Origin: Onstottus_B arcticum
GTDB taxonomy: Bacteria; Acidobacteriota; Blastocatellia; UBA7656
DNA length: 64,000 nt
Direction: 5' to 3'
Assembly (NCBI GenBank): GCA_038040485.1
Contig: JBBPIE010000001.1
Coordinates: forward strand, 248,001-312,000
Shown here: positions 7,264-16,120 of the stretch, piece after piece
Layout of the letters: each line of letters begins with the position of its first letter
Numbering within the stretch: the first letter of the stretch is position 1
The notes under the pieces: model-generated
Seen by the model: only the letters and a program-made list of their open reading frames with translations
Told to the model about the DNA's origin: nothing
The model's database searches: none
Made by a program: the position numbers and the translations under genes

Positions 7264-9207
7264 CTAGTCGATGTCCTGTGTGATTCTCCAAAGGCTGTAG
7301 TTCGTAGCTGTATACCCAACTATTATGGTGGCCGTAACAACGACTTTTTTCGTGGTCGTAACTGGCAGCAACGCATCCTGATCAATGTGCAGCGCCCCGG
7401 TTCCTTTTACGGTTACATTTCTTGCAGCGATGGCTCCATAGAAATCCCCATTACCGGTATATATCAAGTCATTGTTTGGAGCGTAGAAGACGCCTAATGT
7501 GTCACCACCACCACCGACGCTGACCACTTCGCCATTTCCGCCTTTGAAGTTCCAATGTACCGCGGACGCAGGCGTTGTAAGGTCAGATGTGGCGCCTTGT
7601 CCCCCGATATCCAAGCTGGTGTTGACGTTTATCACTACGGGACCTCTGTAGATAATCTTGGTCTGGGCTCCCGAGGTGAACCCTTGGAAGTTGTAAGTAG
7701 TTGTCTGCCCAGGAACACCAAGCACAAGTGTCCCCTGCGAAGATACGCTCATATTTCCGTAAGTGCCCGGGGGAACAGTGAACTGGCCTTTTGAGACGCT
7801 GATGTTCTTATAGTTACCTGCTGGAAGCGTTCCATTTCCGTTTGTGCTATATGAGTAGTCTTTGGAGCCCGCAGCCACGGGTGGTATAGGGTCGATAGTC
7901 GTGAACGTCAACTTCGCTTGACCGTATTCTTTATGCCCCGAGTCCGCGGGTACGTCTGCGCTACCAAAGAAAACGGCTGGACTCTGAGTGTACATAACCT
8001 TGGCAGAATCAATTAGGATTGGCCCGGGTGGTGGCGGAAGGAGCACTGCGCTGGATGCGTCTTCAATCCAGGCGCCATCTTCGTATTTACCGTTCTTGCC
8101 GTCTTCAAAAAATGTCGAATACGCGTTACCAGTCACTACGCCATTGGTGATATTGAGATAACCATATACGCCATTGATCAGTTCGTTATTGGTGCGCACA
8201 TCACCGCGGCTGCCTTTGTTGTACGCGCCTATCTGCCCTGCGTAAGTGCCCCCCGCAAGCGTGATCCCATACTGGCCCTTTGAAGACTTATAGCTGTCTA
8301 TGGTGACGGTATTGGAGCCGAGTTGGACCATCCCCCGCGATACGACGCCTGGATCAGCATTGACGACCTGGGTCGTGGACTCCACGGTTCTGACTCCTTC
8401 TATCCTATGCACGCGCGCCGATAAATAAGCCCAGATGGTACTGCTTGCGATTGTCGTATTTGTTGCGCGCGTCAATCTGCCCGTGGACTGGACCAGCCAC
8501 GTAATCGTTCCGTCCTGTGTGGCGTCGGGAGGTGGAAGAACAGAGATAAGTATCGCCTTAACCGAAAACGTTCCATCCCCCTCTTGTTGATTAACAAGAG
8601 TATCCGTAAAGTCGCTAACCACATTCGTGTAGGTAAAGGAGGTGGCGGCTCCAGCGGCATTCAGGCTATTCACCGTGTAGCTTGGGGGATAGGTATTAGT
8701 GCTATCGCCAGCGAGGACAACGTTCTGCAGATTGGCGCCCGCCAGCATCTTCACCGATGTGGGGATGCTTTGCTCAGCCGACCCAGCCACGACGCCCGGT
8801 TTGTAGTAAGGCTTTTCCTCATTAAGTGTGCCTTTGTAGTTCAGCTCCCCCGTTGTATAGCTGAGCTTTCCCACCTGTCCTGCCGTGTTTGACCCCATCA
8901 TTCCATAATCGACCCCACCAATCATTGTCGGCTCAGGGTTAAGATATTTTTCCGGCAGAACGTACAGGCCGGAGTTAGGGTCTGCTCCAAATCTAGCGGT
9001 AAACCATCCTGAGGCTCGATTAACGCCAGCCTCGGCAATGTAGAATGCCTGGTTGTTGCGCAAATCATTGCTGCCTATCACGGTATCCGATGTCGAGGCT
9101 AGAAGCATTCCCGCCACCAGTATTGATAACAACAGCGAGAGCATTAATGTTGTTACCAATGCAATTCCTTTTTCGTTGCTGAATGAACCCTTCTGTTCGG
9201 TTTTCAT
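7264..9207 (-). CDS. PilX-type minor pilin protein, downstream cassette copy
   Basis: 647 residues from the ATG at 9207 (AAGGATGG upstream). The N-terminus NEKGIALVTTLMLSLLLSI is the PilX-type hydrophobic segment after a Gly. It lacks the Glu5 of true type IV pilins, as is usual for this family, and is followed by NNQAFYIAEAGVNRA. The long C-terminal part is Gly/Thr/Ser-rich and repetitive (YNFQGF, GGQGATSDL, GEVVSVGGGG, LGVFYAPNN), suggesting a beta-helical passenger. It closes the operon FimT-PilV-PilW-PilX, 37 bp after PilW. It is strongly similar over its whole length to the protein at 12275-14137 but has about 27 extra residues near the middle (DGKNGKYEDGAWIED region). Likely role: minor subunit of a type IV pilus or type II secretion-like pseudopilus. 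Confidence 0.8.
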   Translation of the reverse strand: MKTEQKGSFSNEKGIALVTTLMLSLLLSILVAGMLLASTSDTVIGSNDLRNNQAFYIAEAGVNRASGWFTARFGADPNSGLYVLPEKYLNPEPTMIGGVDYGMMGSNTAGQVGKLSYTTGELNYKGTLNEEKPYYKPGVVAGSAEQSIPTSVKMLAGANLQNVVLAGDSTNTYPPSYTVNSLNAAGAATSFTYTNVVSDFTDTLVNQQEGDGTFSVKAILISVLPPPDATQDGTITWLVQSTGRLTRATNTTIASSTIWAYLSARVHRIEGVRTVESTTQVVNADPGVVSRGMVQLGSNTVTIDSYKSSKGQYGITLAGGTYAGQIGAYNKGSRGDVRTNNELINGVYGYLNITNGVVTGNAYSTFFEDGKNGKYEDGAWIEDASSAVLLPPPPGPILIDSAKVMYTQSPAVFFGSADVPADSGHKEYGQAKLTFTTIDPIPPVAAGSKDYSYSTNGNGTLPAGNYKNISVSKGQFTVPPGTYGNMSVSSQGTLVLGVPGQTTTYNFQGFTSGAQTKIIYRGPVVINVNTSLDIGGQGATSDLTTPASAVHWNFKGGNGEVVSVGGGGDTLGVFYAPNNDLIYTGNGDFYGAIAARNVTVKGTGALHIDQDALLPVTTTKKVVVTATIIVGYTATNYSLWRITQDID

Positions 9208-9244
9208 AATCACCATCCTTACGGTAAGTCTTGTACCTTGGCAG

Positions 9245-10159
9245 CTAGAATCCCACTCTCGGGACATATTGACCGCGAACCTGGACAAGGGCTGTATAAG
9301 CAAATGTCCTGTACTTTCCCGTTTGAAGGTCGGGATTGACGCTTCGAGCCAGGAGATTGATTTGAACTTTCACCGCCTCCGACGGAATAACGTTTCCATC
9401 CACGTCGAGCCCCGCACTGGTGCCATCAGGTTTGTAATAGGTGAAAGTCAGTCCAGGATTCCCATTCTCATCAAGCACGTTCCTCGCTATGATTTCCGCC
9501 GATTGTATTGTTGTGCCTGCGGTTTGTGTGTTTTCGTAAATGACGGTGCGCGTGATCGCACCCTTATCGTCTCCAGCGGTTATGATGCTGTAGGTTCTGC
9601 GCTCGATGACATTGATTATCGCGCCGGCGGGAAAACTATTCGTGCCGGGATTATCGGTGAGTTGAGCTCCCGATTCTATCGGAAACAGGTCGTCCTTATC
9701 GACACTAATAGCCTTGGCCGTTGCGTCAACGGCTGTAATTCTCGCGAGAGCTGAAACCCCCGTCAAATTGTTGATCAAAGATATTGTCTGCCCCTCGGCA
9801 AACCCGGCGGTTGTGCCAACTGGAAAGGTCGCCGTTGATCCTGAGACGGTAATAGGTGAAACAGACGTTATGATCGTGGCGATGTTGTTAAAATCTCCTC
9901 TGACAATCAACGTTGTAGGAGAACCTTCGATAACTCCACGAGGAGCTGGCAGCCCGGAACCCGCCATGCGAATTTCATTTGTGAAGCGGTCGAAGACTGT
10001 ACGCATGTCTTGCACCATATCGAGTGTTACTCGCTCGTTGGTATAGACCACCTGACTTCGCGAAAAGAAAGAGAGCGCCGTGCTCATCACCACTAATAGC
10101 ACGGCTGTGGCGATCATCAACTCGATCAAAGAAAAGCCTTGTGCGGAACTCAGTTTCAT
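9245..10159 (-). CDS. PilW-type minor pilin, downstream cassette copy
   Basis: 304 residues from the ATG at 10159 with GGAGG upstream. The prepilin peptidase site is AQG^FSLIELMIA, with a short leader and a class III hydrophobic helix (LLVVMSTALSFF). RSQVVYTNERVTLDMVQDMRTVFDRFTNEIRMAG continues the alpha-spine; the C-terminal part is beta-rich (TFPVGTTAGF, ISVDKDDLFP, GLTFTYYKPDG). The PilW family forms part of the priming complex at the pilus tip with PilV, PilX and FimT. It starts 10 bp after the PilV stop, so translation is probably coupled. The second copy (14178-15092) has the same length and is nearly collinear. Confidence 0.85.
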   Translation of the reverse strand: MKLSSAQGFSLIELMIATAVLLVVMSTALSFFSRSQVVYTNERVTLDMVQDMRTVFDRFTNEIRMAGSGLPAPRGVIEGSPTTLIVRGDFNNIATIITSVSPITVSGSTATFPVGTTAGFAEGQTISLINNLTGVSALARITAVDATAKAISVDKDDLFPIESGAQLTDNPGTNSFPAGAIINVIERRTYSIITAGDDKGAITRTVIYENTQTAGTTIQSAEIIARNVLDENGNPGLTFTYYKPDGTSAGLDVDGNVIPSEAVKVQINLLARSVNPDLQTGKYRTFAYTALVQVRGQYVPRVGF

Positions 10160-10169
10160 TCTGCCTCCC

Positions 10170-10682
10170 CTATGCACTCGGGCGTATGATTTCAACTTTC
10201 ATGCTTGTTTCGCGCCCGCTCTTACCCCGGTTTTGCACATCAACCACCGTAACAGTAAGCGCTTTCACGAGAACACTAGTCACCCCTCCAACGGTCTGGC
10301 TAAGACCGCTATTGTCTGACACCACAACACTCACACGGAAAGCGGAGGAGCTAGTGAAAGCTTCTCTTTTATCCGCGCCAGTCCCGGAATAGGTTTTATT
10401 ACCATCACTGTCGACGTAATACGTGCTAGTGCTGGCGGCTGTCCCATCGAAAACTGGCTGGGATTGAGAGATGTCGGTTTTCATGCTTTCGGTAATATGC
10501 TTGCACGCATTAAGGCTTGAAACCCTCATCTTACTTTCCGTATTCAGCTTGATGCCGAGGGTCAGCGCTTGTCCCAGCCCGACGAGCACGATACCCAACA
10601 CGATCGTGCTTATCATTACTTCGATCAAAGTCATGCCTGATTCGTTTGCTGGCTGTTTTCGCTGTTTCTTCAACATGTTCAT
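10170..10682 (-). CDS. PilV-type minor pilin, downstream cassette copy (intact)
   Basis: 170 residues from the ATG at 10682 with AGAGG upstream; a second ATG two codons later is also possible. The prepilin motif is ESG^MTLIEVMIS, followed by a hydrophobic helix (TIVLGIVLVGLGQALTLG). The globular part ends in SLNACKHITES, DSDGNKTYSG, then VLVKALTVTVVDVQN. It belongs to the PilV/GspI-type minor pseudopilins that cap type IV pili. It sits between FimT/GspH (24 bp upstream) and PilW (10 bp downstream). This intact copy shows how the sister copy at 15103-15611 was disrupted. Confidence 0.82.
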   Translation of the reverse strand: MNMLKKQRKQPANESGMTLIEVMISTIVLGIVLVGLGQALTLGIKLNTESKMRVSSLNACKHITESMKTDISQSQPVFDGTAASTSTYYVDSDGNKTYSGTGADKREAFTSSSAFRVSVVVSDNSGLSQTVGGVTSVLVKALTVTVVDVQNRGKSGRETSMKVEIIRPSA

Positions 10683-10705
10683 GGTTCCTCTGCTCCAAGA
10701 AAGGA

Positions 10706-11191
10706 TCAATAAGTTGCACTTTCCTCGGAAACATCTCCGACTGTGGTTCGACCTGAATTCGCTATTGTTATAGGCACCTCGCGGCCCCGGCCGTCGCTGA
10801 CCACAATCGTTCCGTTCGATACCGTGATGGTTCCGTTGCCTTTGATGGTTATGGTTGGATAAGCTGAAAGCGTGATATCCGCCGGCATGCGGAGCAGCGG
10901 CAACTCGCTCTTCGGCTGTGGACAATCGGTGCAGGTGATGCCAAAGACAGAATTCTGAGAAGAAAAGCCGAGAGTCAATGTCTGATTGTATTTGACCGCC
11001 AGCGAGCGGGCACGTTCGATCTGCCCACCGATCGTTTGGGCCTTGTGGCTGAGCTGGTATCGCGCTTTACCATTAACGAACATGACAACCGACACAGCGC
11101 TTATGACTCCCACAATCATGACCACAACGGCAAGCTCTAGTAAGCTGAATCCGGCGTCGCCGTTTGTTAGACTTGACCTGAAGACGCCCAT
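10706..11191 (-). CDS. FimT/GspH-type pseudopilin, downstream cassette copy
   Basis: 161 residues from the ATG at 11191 (GGAG three bases upstream). A short leader ends at GDAG^FSLLELAVVVMIVG, a classical prepilin peptidase site with Glu at +5 of the mature protein. The beta-rich part contains YQLSHKAQTIGGQIERARSLAVKYN and GITCTDCP, a possible Cys-x-x-Cys disulfide. The frame stays open upstream, and an ATG at 11398 also has a GGAG, which would give an unusually long leader. The short-leader start is preferred because the sister copy at 15635-16120 begins with the same MGV. It is first in its cassette and likely helps initiate pilus assembly. Confidence 0.82.
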   Translation of the reverse strand: MGVFRSSLTNGDAGFSLLELAVVVMIVGVISAVSVVMFVNGKARYQLSHKAQTIGGQIERARSLAVKYNQTLTLGFSSQNSVFGITCTDCPQPKSELPLLRMPADITLSAYPTITIKGNGTITVSNGTIVVSDGRGREVPITIANSGRTTVGDVSEESATY

Positions 11192-12274
11192 GACTCCGTC
11201 TCGATCTGATTTTGCTGACAGAATCAGACTCGTGCTACGTCGCATCTCAGGTCGTATGAGCATAGCGAGTCTCCTAGAAGAGGCGCCGGGAACAGTATCA
11301 ATATTGCGAACTTGAGGAGTACTGTTTGCGATCTCGATCAACGGGCTTCCTCGCGCGCCACCGTGTTCTGACCTCAGGGAATAACTCTTGCCGTTCATTG
11401 TGACTCCTGACTTCGCTTCGTTCTCAACTGAGCTGTTTCGCGGCTCAGCATGATGATCACGCACCCTTCAGGCAACGCCCGTGCCAATTAGATTCTCGAT
11501 GCGACCCATCCTCTTAATCCAAATCCAGTTACCGCGTTTGATCGCGAGAAAACCGCTCCACCTACCTAACTCAGGGGAGCAAAAGCCACACTCACCGTGT
11601 TCGCAATCAGCGGATCTTCGAAGTCGCTACTTCGGACCTCCAGTAGCACACTGGTGAGTTGTCGGGCTCTCCTTAGTTCGATGACTGTGTCAGATATCAA
11701 CACTTTTTGCCCATCAGCGTTTCTGACCCACGGAACAAAGATGCCAATGACTCCGCGGGCTTTGATCGCTGACCGAACCAGTGGCTGGTGTCGTAGCAGT
11801 AAGCAGGGCAAGGCTCTCACCCGCGTTTACGTGATTGCCTGAGTGATTCTCCACAGACCGTAGGTGGATGCGGTATCGCCAAACCGTGCTTTCGCCAATA
11901 ATCTTCCTGGCGGCATATGAGCCGAACCCGTGGCCGCCATCGAGCCGCTCGCGGTCACAACCAGGAGATCTTAGCTATTTTGTTCAGACCAGTCGTTTAT
12001 CTACCACAGCAATTTGTCGAGAGACTCGCGCCGAGTCGCCAAGTGCATTCGCGATGACTGCGTAGGTCAATGTGAAGGGCTTCTCGGTCAAATTCATCGA
12101 ACCGACGATTTGTCACGTCCCGACGCTGGCCTGATATCGGTAGAGATAATAGACTGATTGATACCAGGGCTATGCGAAATACATTTTGACCAAAGCTCAT
12201 AATGCCTACACGCGGTGGAATGATGGTTCGGCTAATGAGCGCCATTATCCGCCACATCTGATGCACCACGTCGG
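11192..12274. other. ~1.1-kb spacer between the two pilin cassettes with coding-like remnants
   Basis: No intact gene is convincing. Minus-strand fragments read as protein in shifting frames: LTYAVIANALGDSARVSRQ near 12066-11982, then VWRYRIHLRSVENH around 11880-11840, then the 84-codon frame at 11566-11820. Stop codons separate the first two. Bases about 11835-11865 (minus) also resemble the last codons of the PilX genes (LWRITQ followed by a stop). The stretch looks like a decayed gene or decayed cassette ends left by the duplication. Confidence 0.45.
11566..11820 (-). pseudogene. Possible gene remnant in the inter-cassette spacer
   Basis: 84 codons from a GTG at 11820. The end reads as plausible protein (IKARGVIGIFVPWVRNADGQ, then VIELRRARQLTSVLLEV), but the first 15 residues look out of frame and no ribosome binding site is seen. 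The WVRNADGQ segment has an echo, LVRNVDGR, in the spacer upstream of the other cassette (about 16190-16215). No family is recognised. A truncated remnant is more likely than a working gene. Confidence 0.25.
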
Positions 12275-14137
12275 CTAGTCGGTGGCCTGTGTGATTCTCC
12301 AGAGGCTATAGTTCGTGGCTGTATACCCAACGACTATAGTGGCGGTCGTGACGACTTGTATCGTTGTCGTAACCGGCAGCAACGCATCCTCATCGATGTG
12401 CAGCTTTGCGGTTCCGTTTACATCTACATTTTTCGCAGCGATAGCTCCGTAGAAATCACCAGTACCCTTGTATATCAAGGCATTGTTGGGCGCGTAGAAG
12501 ACGCCTAACGTGTTACCGCCACCACCGACGCTAACCACCTCGCCATTTCCACCTCTGAAGTTCCAATGTATCGCAGACGCAGGCGTTGCAAGGTCAGACG
12601 TGGCGCCTTGTCCCCCGATATCCAGGCTTGTGTTCACGTTTATCACCACAGGCCCTCGGTAGATAATATTGGTCTGCGCCCCTGAGTTGAACCCCTGGAA
12701 ATTGTAAGTGGTTGTCTGGCCAGGAACACCAAGCACAAGCGTACCTTGCGAAGATAAGCTGAGAGTTCCATACGTGCCCGGCGGAACAGTGAACTGGCCT
12801 TTTGAGACGCTGATGTTGTTATAGTTGCCTGCCGGAAGCGTTCCGTTTGCGTTTGTGCTGTATGAGTAGTTCTGGGCGCCTGCGGCCACGGGTGGTATAG
12901 GGTCAATAGTCGTGAACGTCAACGGCGGCTGACTGTAAAACTTATGCGAGGCGTCGAACGGTACACTTGGGCTGGCGGTGTACACAACTTTCGCTGGGTC
13001 AATGAAGATCGGGTCCTGTTGACCAGCACCCGGTGGAGCGAACGTCGAATAGCCGCCGCCGGTCACTACGCCATTTGAGATATTGATAAAACCAACCACG
13101 CCATTGATGGTCTCGTCATTTGTGCGCACATCACCACGGCTTCCCTTGTTGTATGCGCCTATCTGGCCTGTATATGTGCCCGCTGGAAGCGTGATGCCAT
13201 ACTGGCCCTTTGAAGATTTATAGCTGTCTATGGTGACGGTGTTGGCATTAACTGCGACCATCCCTCGGGCTACGACGCCGGGACTAGCGTTGATGACCTG
13301 AGTCGTGGAGTCCACGGTTCTTATTCCTTCTATCCTATGCACCCGTGCAGACAAATAAGCCCAGAGTGTACTGCTTGCTATTGTTGTATTTGTTCCTCGC
13401 GTCAGTCTGCCCGTGGACTGGATCAGCCACGTAATAGTGCCGTCCTGCGTAGCGTCGGGAGGTGGAAGAATTGAGATAAGTATCGCCTTAACCGAGAAAG
13501 TTCCTTCGCCCTCTTGTTGATTAACAAGAGTATTCGCAAAGTTGCTAACCACGTTCGAATAGCTAAAGGGGGTGGCCACCCCGGCGGAATTCACGCTATT
13601 CACCGTGTAGTTTGTGGGATAGGTGTTAGTGCTGTCACCGGCGAGTACAACGTTCTGTAAACCGCCGACGACGAGCACCCTCACTGATGTGGGTATGGTT
13701 TGCTCGGCCGACCCCGATACGGCGCCTGGTTTGTAATAAGGCTTTTCCTCGTGAAGCGTACCCTTGTAGTTTAGCTCTCCTGTTGTATAGCTGAGCTTTC
13801 CGACCTCTCCCGCAGTGTTTGACCCCATCATTCCATAATCGACCCCACCAATCATCGTTGGCTCGGGGTTAAGGTATTTTTCCGGCAAAACGTAAAGGCC
13901 GGAGTTAGGGTCTGCGCCAAATCTAGCGGTAAACCATCCCGTGGCGCGATTAATGCCAGCCTCGGCGATGTAGAACGTCTGATTATTCTGCACATCATTG
14001 CTCCCAATCAGGGTATCCGAGGAAGAGGCGAGAAGCATTCCCGCTACCAGTATTGATAACAACAACGAGAGCATCAGTGTAACCACCAACGCTATCCCGT
14101 TTTCGCTATTGAATGAAGCCTTCTGATCGATTTTCAT
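12275..14137 (-). CDS. PilX-type minor pilin protein, upstream cassette copy
   Basis: 620 residues from the ATG at 14137 (AAAGGAT upstream). The N-terminus SENGIALVVTLMLSLLLSI and FYIAEAGINRATGWF correspond to the copy at 7264-9207. Long stretches are identical or nearly so, including GGVDYGMMGSNTAG and SLDIGGQGATSDL, down to the shared LWRITQ end. Differences cluster in the middle: this copy has the short GAGQQDPIFIDPAK where the other has a longer insertion. Neither copy shows a frameshift. It is last in the upstream cassette, 40 bp after PilW. Both copies being open while PilV is broken here suggests PilX is still under selection or the PilV break is recent. Confidence 0.8.
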   Translation of the reverse strand: MKIDQKASFNSENGIALVVTLMLSLLLSILVAGMLLASSSDTLIGSNDVQNNQTFYIAEAGINRATGWFTARFGADPNSGLYVLPEKYLNPEPTMIGGVDYGMMGSNTAGEVGKLSYTTGELNYKGTLHEEKPYYKPGAVSGSAEQTIPTSVRVLVVGGLQNVVLAGDSTNTYPTNYTVNSVNSAGVATPFSYSNVVSNFANTLVNQQEGEGTFSVKAILISILPPPDATQDGTITWLIQSTGRLTRGTNTTIASSTLWAYLSARVHRIEGIRTVDSTTQVINASPGVVARGMVAVNANTVTIDSYKSSKGQYGITLPAGTYTGQIGAYNKGSRGDVRTNDETINGVVGFINISNGVVTGGGYSTFAPPGAGQQDPIFIDPAKVVYTASPSVPFDASHKFYSQPPLTFTTIDPIPPVAAGAQNYSYSTNANGTLPAGNYNNISVSKGQFTVPPGTYGTLSLSSQGTLVLGVPGQTTTYNFQGFNSGAQTNIIYRGPVVINVNTSLDIGGQGATSDLATPASAIHWNFRGGNGEVVSVGGGGNTLGVFYAPNNALIYKGTGDFYGAIAAKNVDVNGTAKLHIDEDALLPVTTTIQVVTTATIVVGYTATNYSLWRITQATD

Positions 14138-14177
14138 GATATCAGTATCCTTTTTGGTAAGTTCTGTACCTTGGCAG

Positions 14178-15092
14178 CTAGAATCCCACTCTCGGGACAT
14201 ATTGACCGCGAACCTGCACAAGGGCTGAGTAAGCAAATGTCCTGTACTTTCCCGTTTGAAGATCGCGATTGGCGCTTCGAGCCTTGAGATCGATGTGAAC
14301 CTTTACCGCCTCTGACGGGATGACGTTGCCAGCCGCATCGAGTCCTGCACTGGTTCCATCAGGTTTGTAATAGGTGAACGTGAGCCCGGGATTCCCGCTC
14401 TCATCGAGCACATTTCGGGCTATTATTTCCGCAGATTGTATCGTTGTCCCTGCGGTTTGAGTGTTTTCGTAGATGACCGTGCGCGTGATAGCTCCCTTGT
14501 CAGCTCCACTCATTATTATGCTGTAGGTTCTGCGCTCTATGACGTTGATGATCGCGCCGGCGGGGAAACTATTCGTGCCAGGATTGTCGGTGAGTTGGGC
14601 TCCCGATTCTATCGGGAACAGGTCATCCTTATCGACTTTAATCGTTTTGGCGGCAGAGTCAACGGCTGTGATTTTCGCGAGGGCAGAAATGCCCGTTAAG
14701 TTGTTTATCAGCGATATAGTCTGCCCGGCGACAAAGCGGGCTGTTGTGCCCACTGGGATGGTCGCCGTCGCGCCTGAAGCGGTAATAGGTGACACAGATG
14801 TTATGATCGTACCGATGTTGTTAAAGTCTCCCCTGACAATCAATGTTGTAGGGGATCCCTCGATGACTCCGCGGGGAGCTGGGAGCCCGGAACCCGCCAT
14901 CCGGATTTCATTCGTGAATCGGTCAAAGACTGTGCGCATGTCCTGCACCATATCCAGGGTTATTCGCTCGTTAGTGTAGACCACTTGACTTCGCGAAAAG
15001 AACGATAGCCCCGTGCTCATCACCACTAGTAACACGGCTGTCGCGATCATCAACTCGATCAAAGAAAAGCCTTCTGCGGAACGCTGTTTCAT
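14178..15092 (-). CDS. PilW-type minor pilin, upstream cassette copy
   Basis: 304 residues from the ATG at 15092 with GAGGAAG upstream. The cleavage motif is AEG^FSLIELMIA. It is nearly collinear with the copy at 9245-10159 and shares most residues (for example NERITLDMVQDMRTVFDRF and LPAPRGVIEGSPTT). Substitutions are scattered, such as NPGLTFTYYKPDG kept but HIDLKARSANRDL changed. As a PilW-family protein it is expected in the minor-pilin tip complex. It begins 10 bp after the end of the damaged PilV gene, so if PilV translation stops early, coupling to this gene could be reduced. Confidence 0.85.
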   Translation of the reverse strand: MKQRSAEGFSLIELMIATAVLLVVMSTGLSFFSRSQVVYTNERITLDMVQDMRTVFDRFTNEIRMAGSGLPAPRGVIEGSPTTLIVRGDFNNIGTIITSVSPITASGATATIPVGTTARFVAGQTISLINNLTGISALAKITAVDSAAKTIKVDKDDLFPIESGAQLTDNPGTNSFPAGAIINVIERRTYSIIMSGADKGAITRTVIYENTQTAGTTIQSAEIIARNVLDESGNPGLTFTYYKPDGTSAGLDAAGNVIPSEAVKVHIDLKARSANRDLQTGKYRTFAYSALVQVRGQYVPRVGF

Positions 15093-15102
15093 TCTTCCTC
15101 CA

Positions 15103-15611
15103 CTACGCACTCGGGCGTATGACGTCGACTTTCATGCTGATGTCTCGCCCACTCTTACCGATGTTTTGCACATCAACAACCGTCACACTAAGCGCCTTCA
15201 CGAGAACACTCGTTACGCCTCCAACGGTCTGGGTGAGGCCGTTGTTATTTGACACCACGACATTCACACGGAAAGCGGAGGAGCTGGTGAACGACTCTAT
15301 GACGTTAACACCAGTCCCCGAATGAGTTTTATTTCCATCAGTGTCATGTAATACGTCTTATCGCTGGCCGCAGTACCATCGAAGACCGCCTGCGATTGCG
15401 AGATATCGGTCTTCATGCTTTCGGTGATGTGCTTACACGCATTCAGGCTGGCAACCCTCATCTTACTTTCCGTATTCAGCTTGATGCCGAGGGTCAGCGC
15501 TTGTCCCAGCGCTACGAGCACGATGCCCAGAATAATCGTGCTTATCATTACTTCGATCAACGTCATGCCTGATTCGCGATGCTGTATTTGCTGTTTCTTC
15601 GGTATGTCCAT
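15103..15611 (-). pseudogene. PilV-type minor pilin, upstream cassette copy, broken by a one-base deletion
   Basis: Starts at the ATG at 15611 (GAGGG upstream) with the prepilin motif ESG^MTLIEVMIS and runs in frame to DGTAASDKTYY. Compared with the intact paralogue (TYYVDSDGNKTYSG), one base is missing at about 15345-15348. The frame then terminates after LIRGLVLTS, near 15297. Shifting frame at that point restores DTDGNKTHSG, then SSSAFRVNVVV and VLVKALSVTVVDVQN through to the same stop context (15103). Adding one base gives 169 residues against 170 in the intact copy. Unless it is a sequencing error, this copy makes a truncated pseudopilin lacking most of its globular domain. Confidence 0.8.
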
Positions 15612-15634
15612 AGTCCCTCTGCCCCAAGCAAGGA

Positions 15635-16120
15635 TCAATGAGCGGTGCTAGTGTCGGAAACGTCTCCTACAGTGGTTCGGCCAGAGTTGGCTATGGTAAT
15701 TGGCACCTGGCGGCCGCGACCATCGCTGACCACGATCGTTCCGGTTGACGCAGCGATGGTTCCGTTGCCTTTGATCGTTATGGTTGGATACGCTGAAAGC
15801 GTGATGCCCGCCGGCATACGGTACTGCGGCAACTCGCTCTTAGGAAGTGAACAATCGGTGCAGGTGATTCCAAAAACGGAGTTCTGAGAAGAGAATCCGA
15901 GTGTCAATGTCTGATTGTATTTGACCGCCAGTGAGCGAGCACGCTCTATTTGCGAACTGATCGTTTGTGCCTTCTGGCTCAGCTGGTATCGCGCTTTTCC
16001 CTTACTGAACATGACAACCGAAGCGGCGCTTAACACTCCCACAACCATGACCACAACGAGAAGCTCTACCACGCTGAATCCGGTCCCGCGCCTTGTTGGA
16101 TTCGACCTGACCACGCCCAT
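15635..16120 (-). CDS. FimT/GspH-type pseudopilin, upstream cassette copy
   Basis: 161 residues from the ATG at 16120 with GAGGAGG upstream. The prepilin site is RGTG^FSVVELLVVVMVVG. The remainder is collinear with the copy at 10706-11191 (QKAQTISSQIERARSLAVKYN, GITCTDCSLPKSE, VVSDGRGRQVPITIANSGRTTVGD). The 15 bp before the start (AATCAGATCGAG) are also shared between copies, so the duplication included at least part of the leader. It is first in the upstream cassette; no promoter can be named with confidence. Confidence 0.82.
   Translation of the reverse strand: MGVVRSNPTRRGTGFSVVELLVVVMVVGVLSAASVVMFSKGKARYQLSQKAQTISSQIERARSLAVKYNQTLTLGFSSQNSVFGITCTDCSLPKSELPQYRMPAGITLSAYPTITIKGNGTIAASTGTIVVSDGRGRQVPITIANSGRTTVGDVSDTSTAH

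Noticed and set aside
6745..7497. 250-codon plus-strand frame
   Set aside because: It overlaps the PilX gene in antisense, has no known motif and covers a terminator hairpin.
15000..16120. Sigma54 promoter upstream of the pilin cassettes
   Set aside because: No TGGCAC-N5-TTGC pattern was found before either FimT start.
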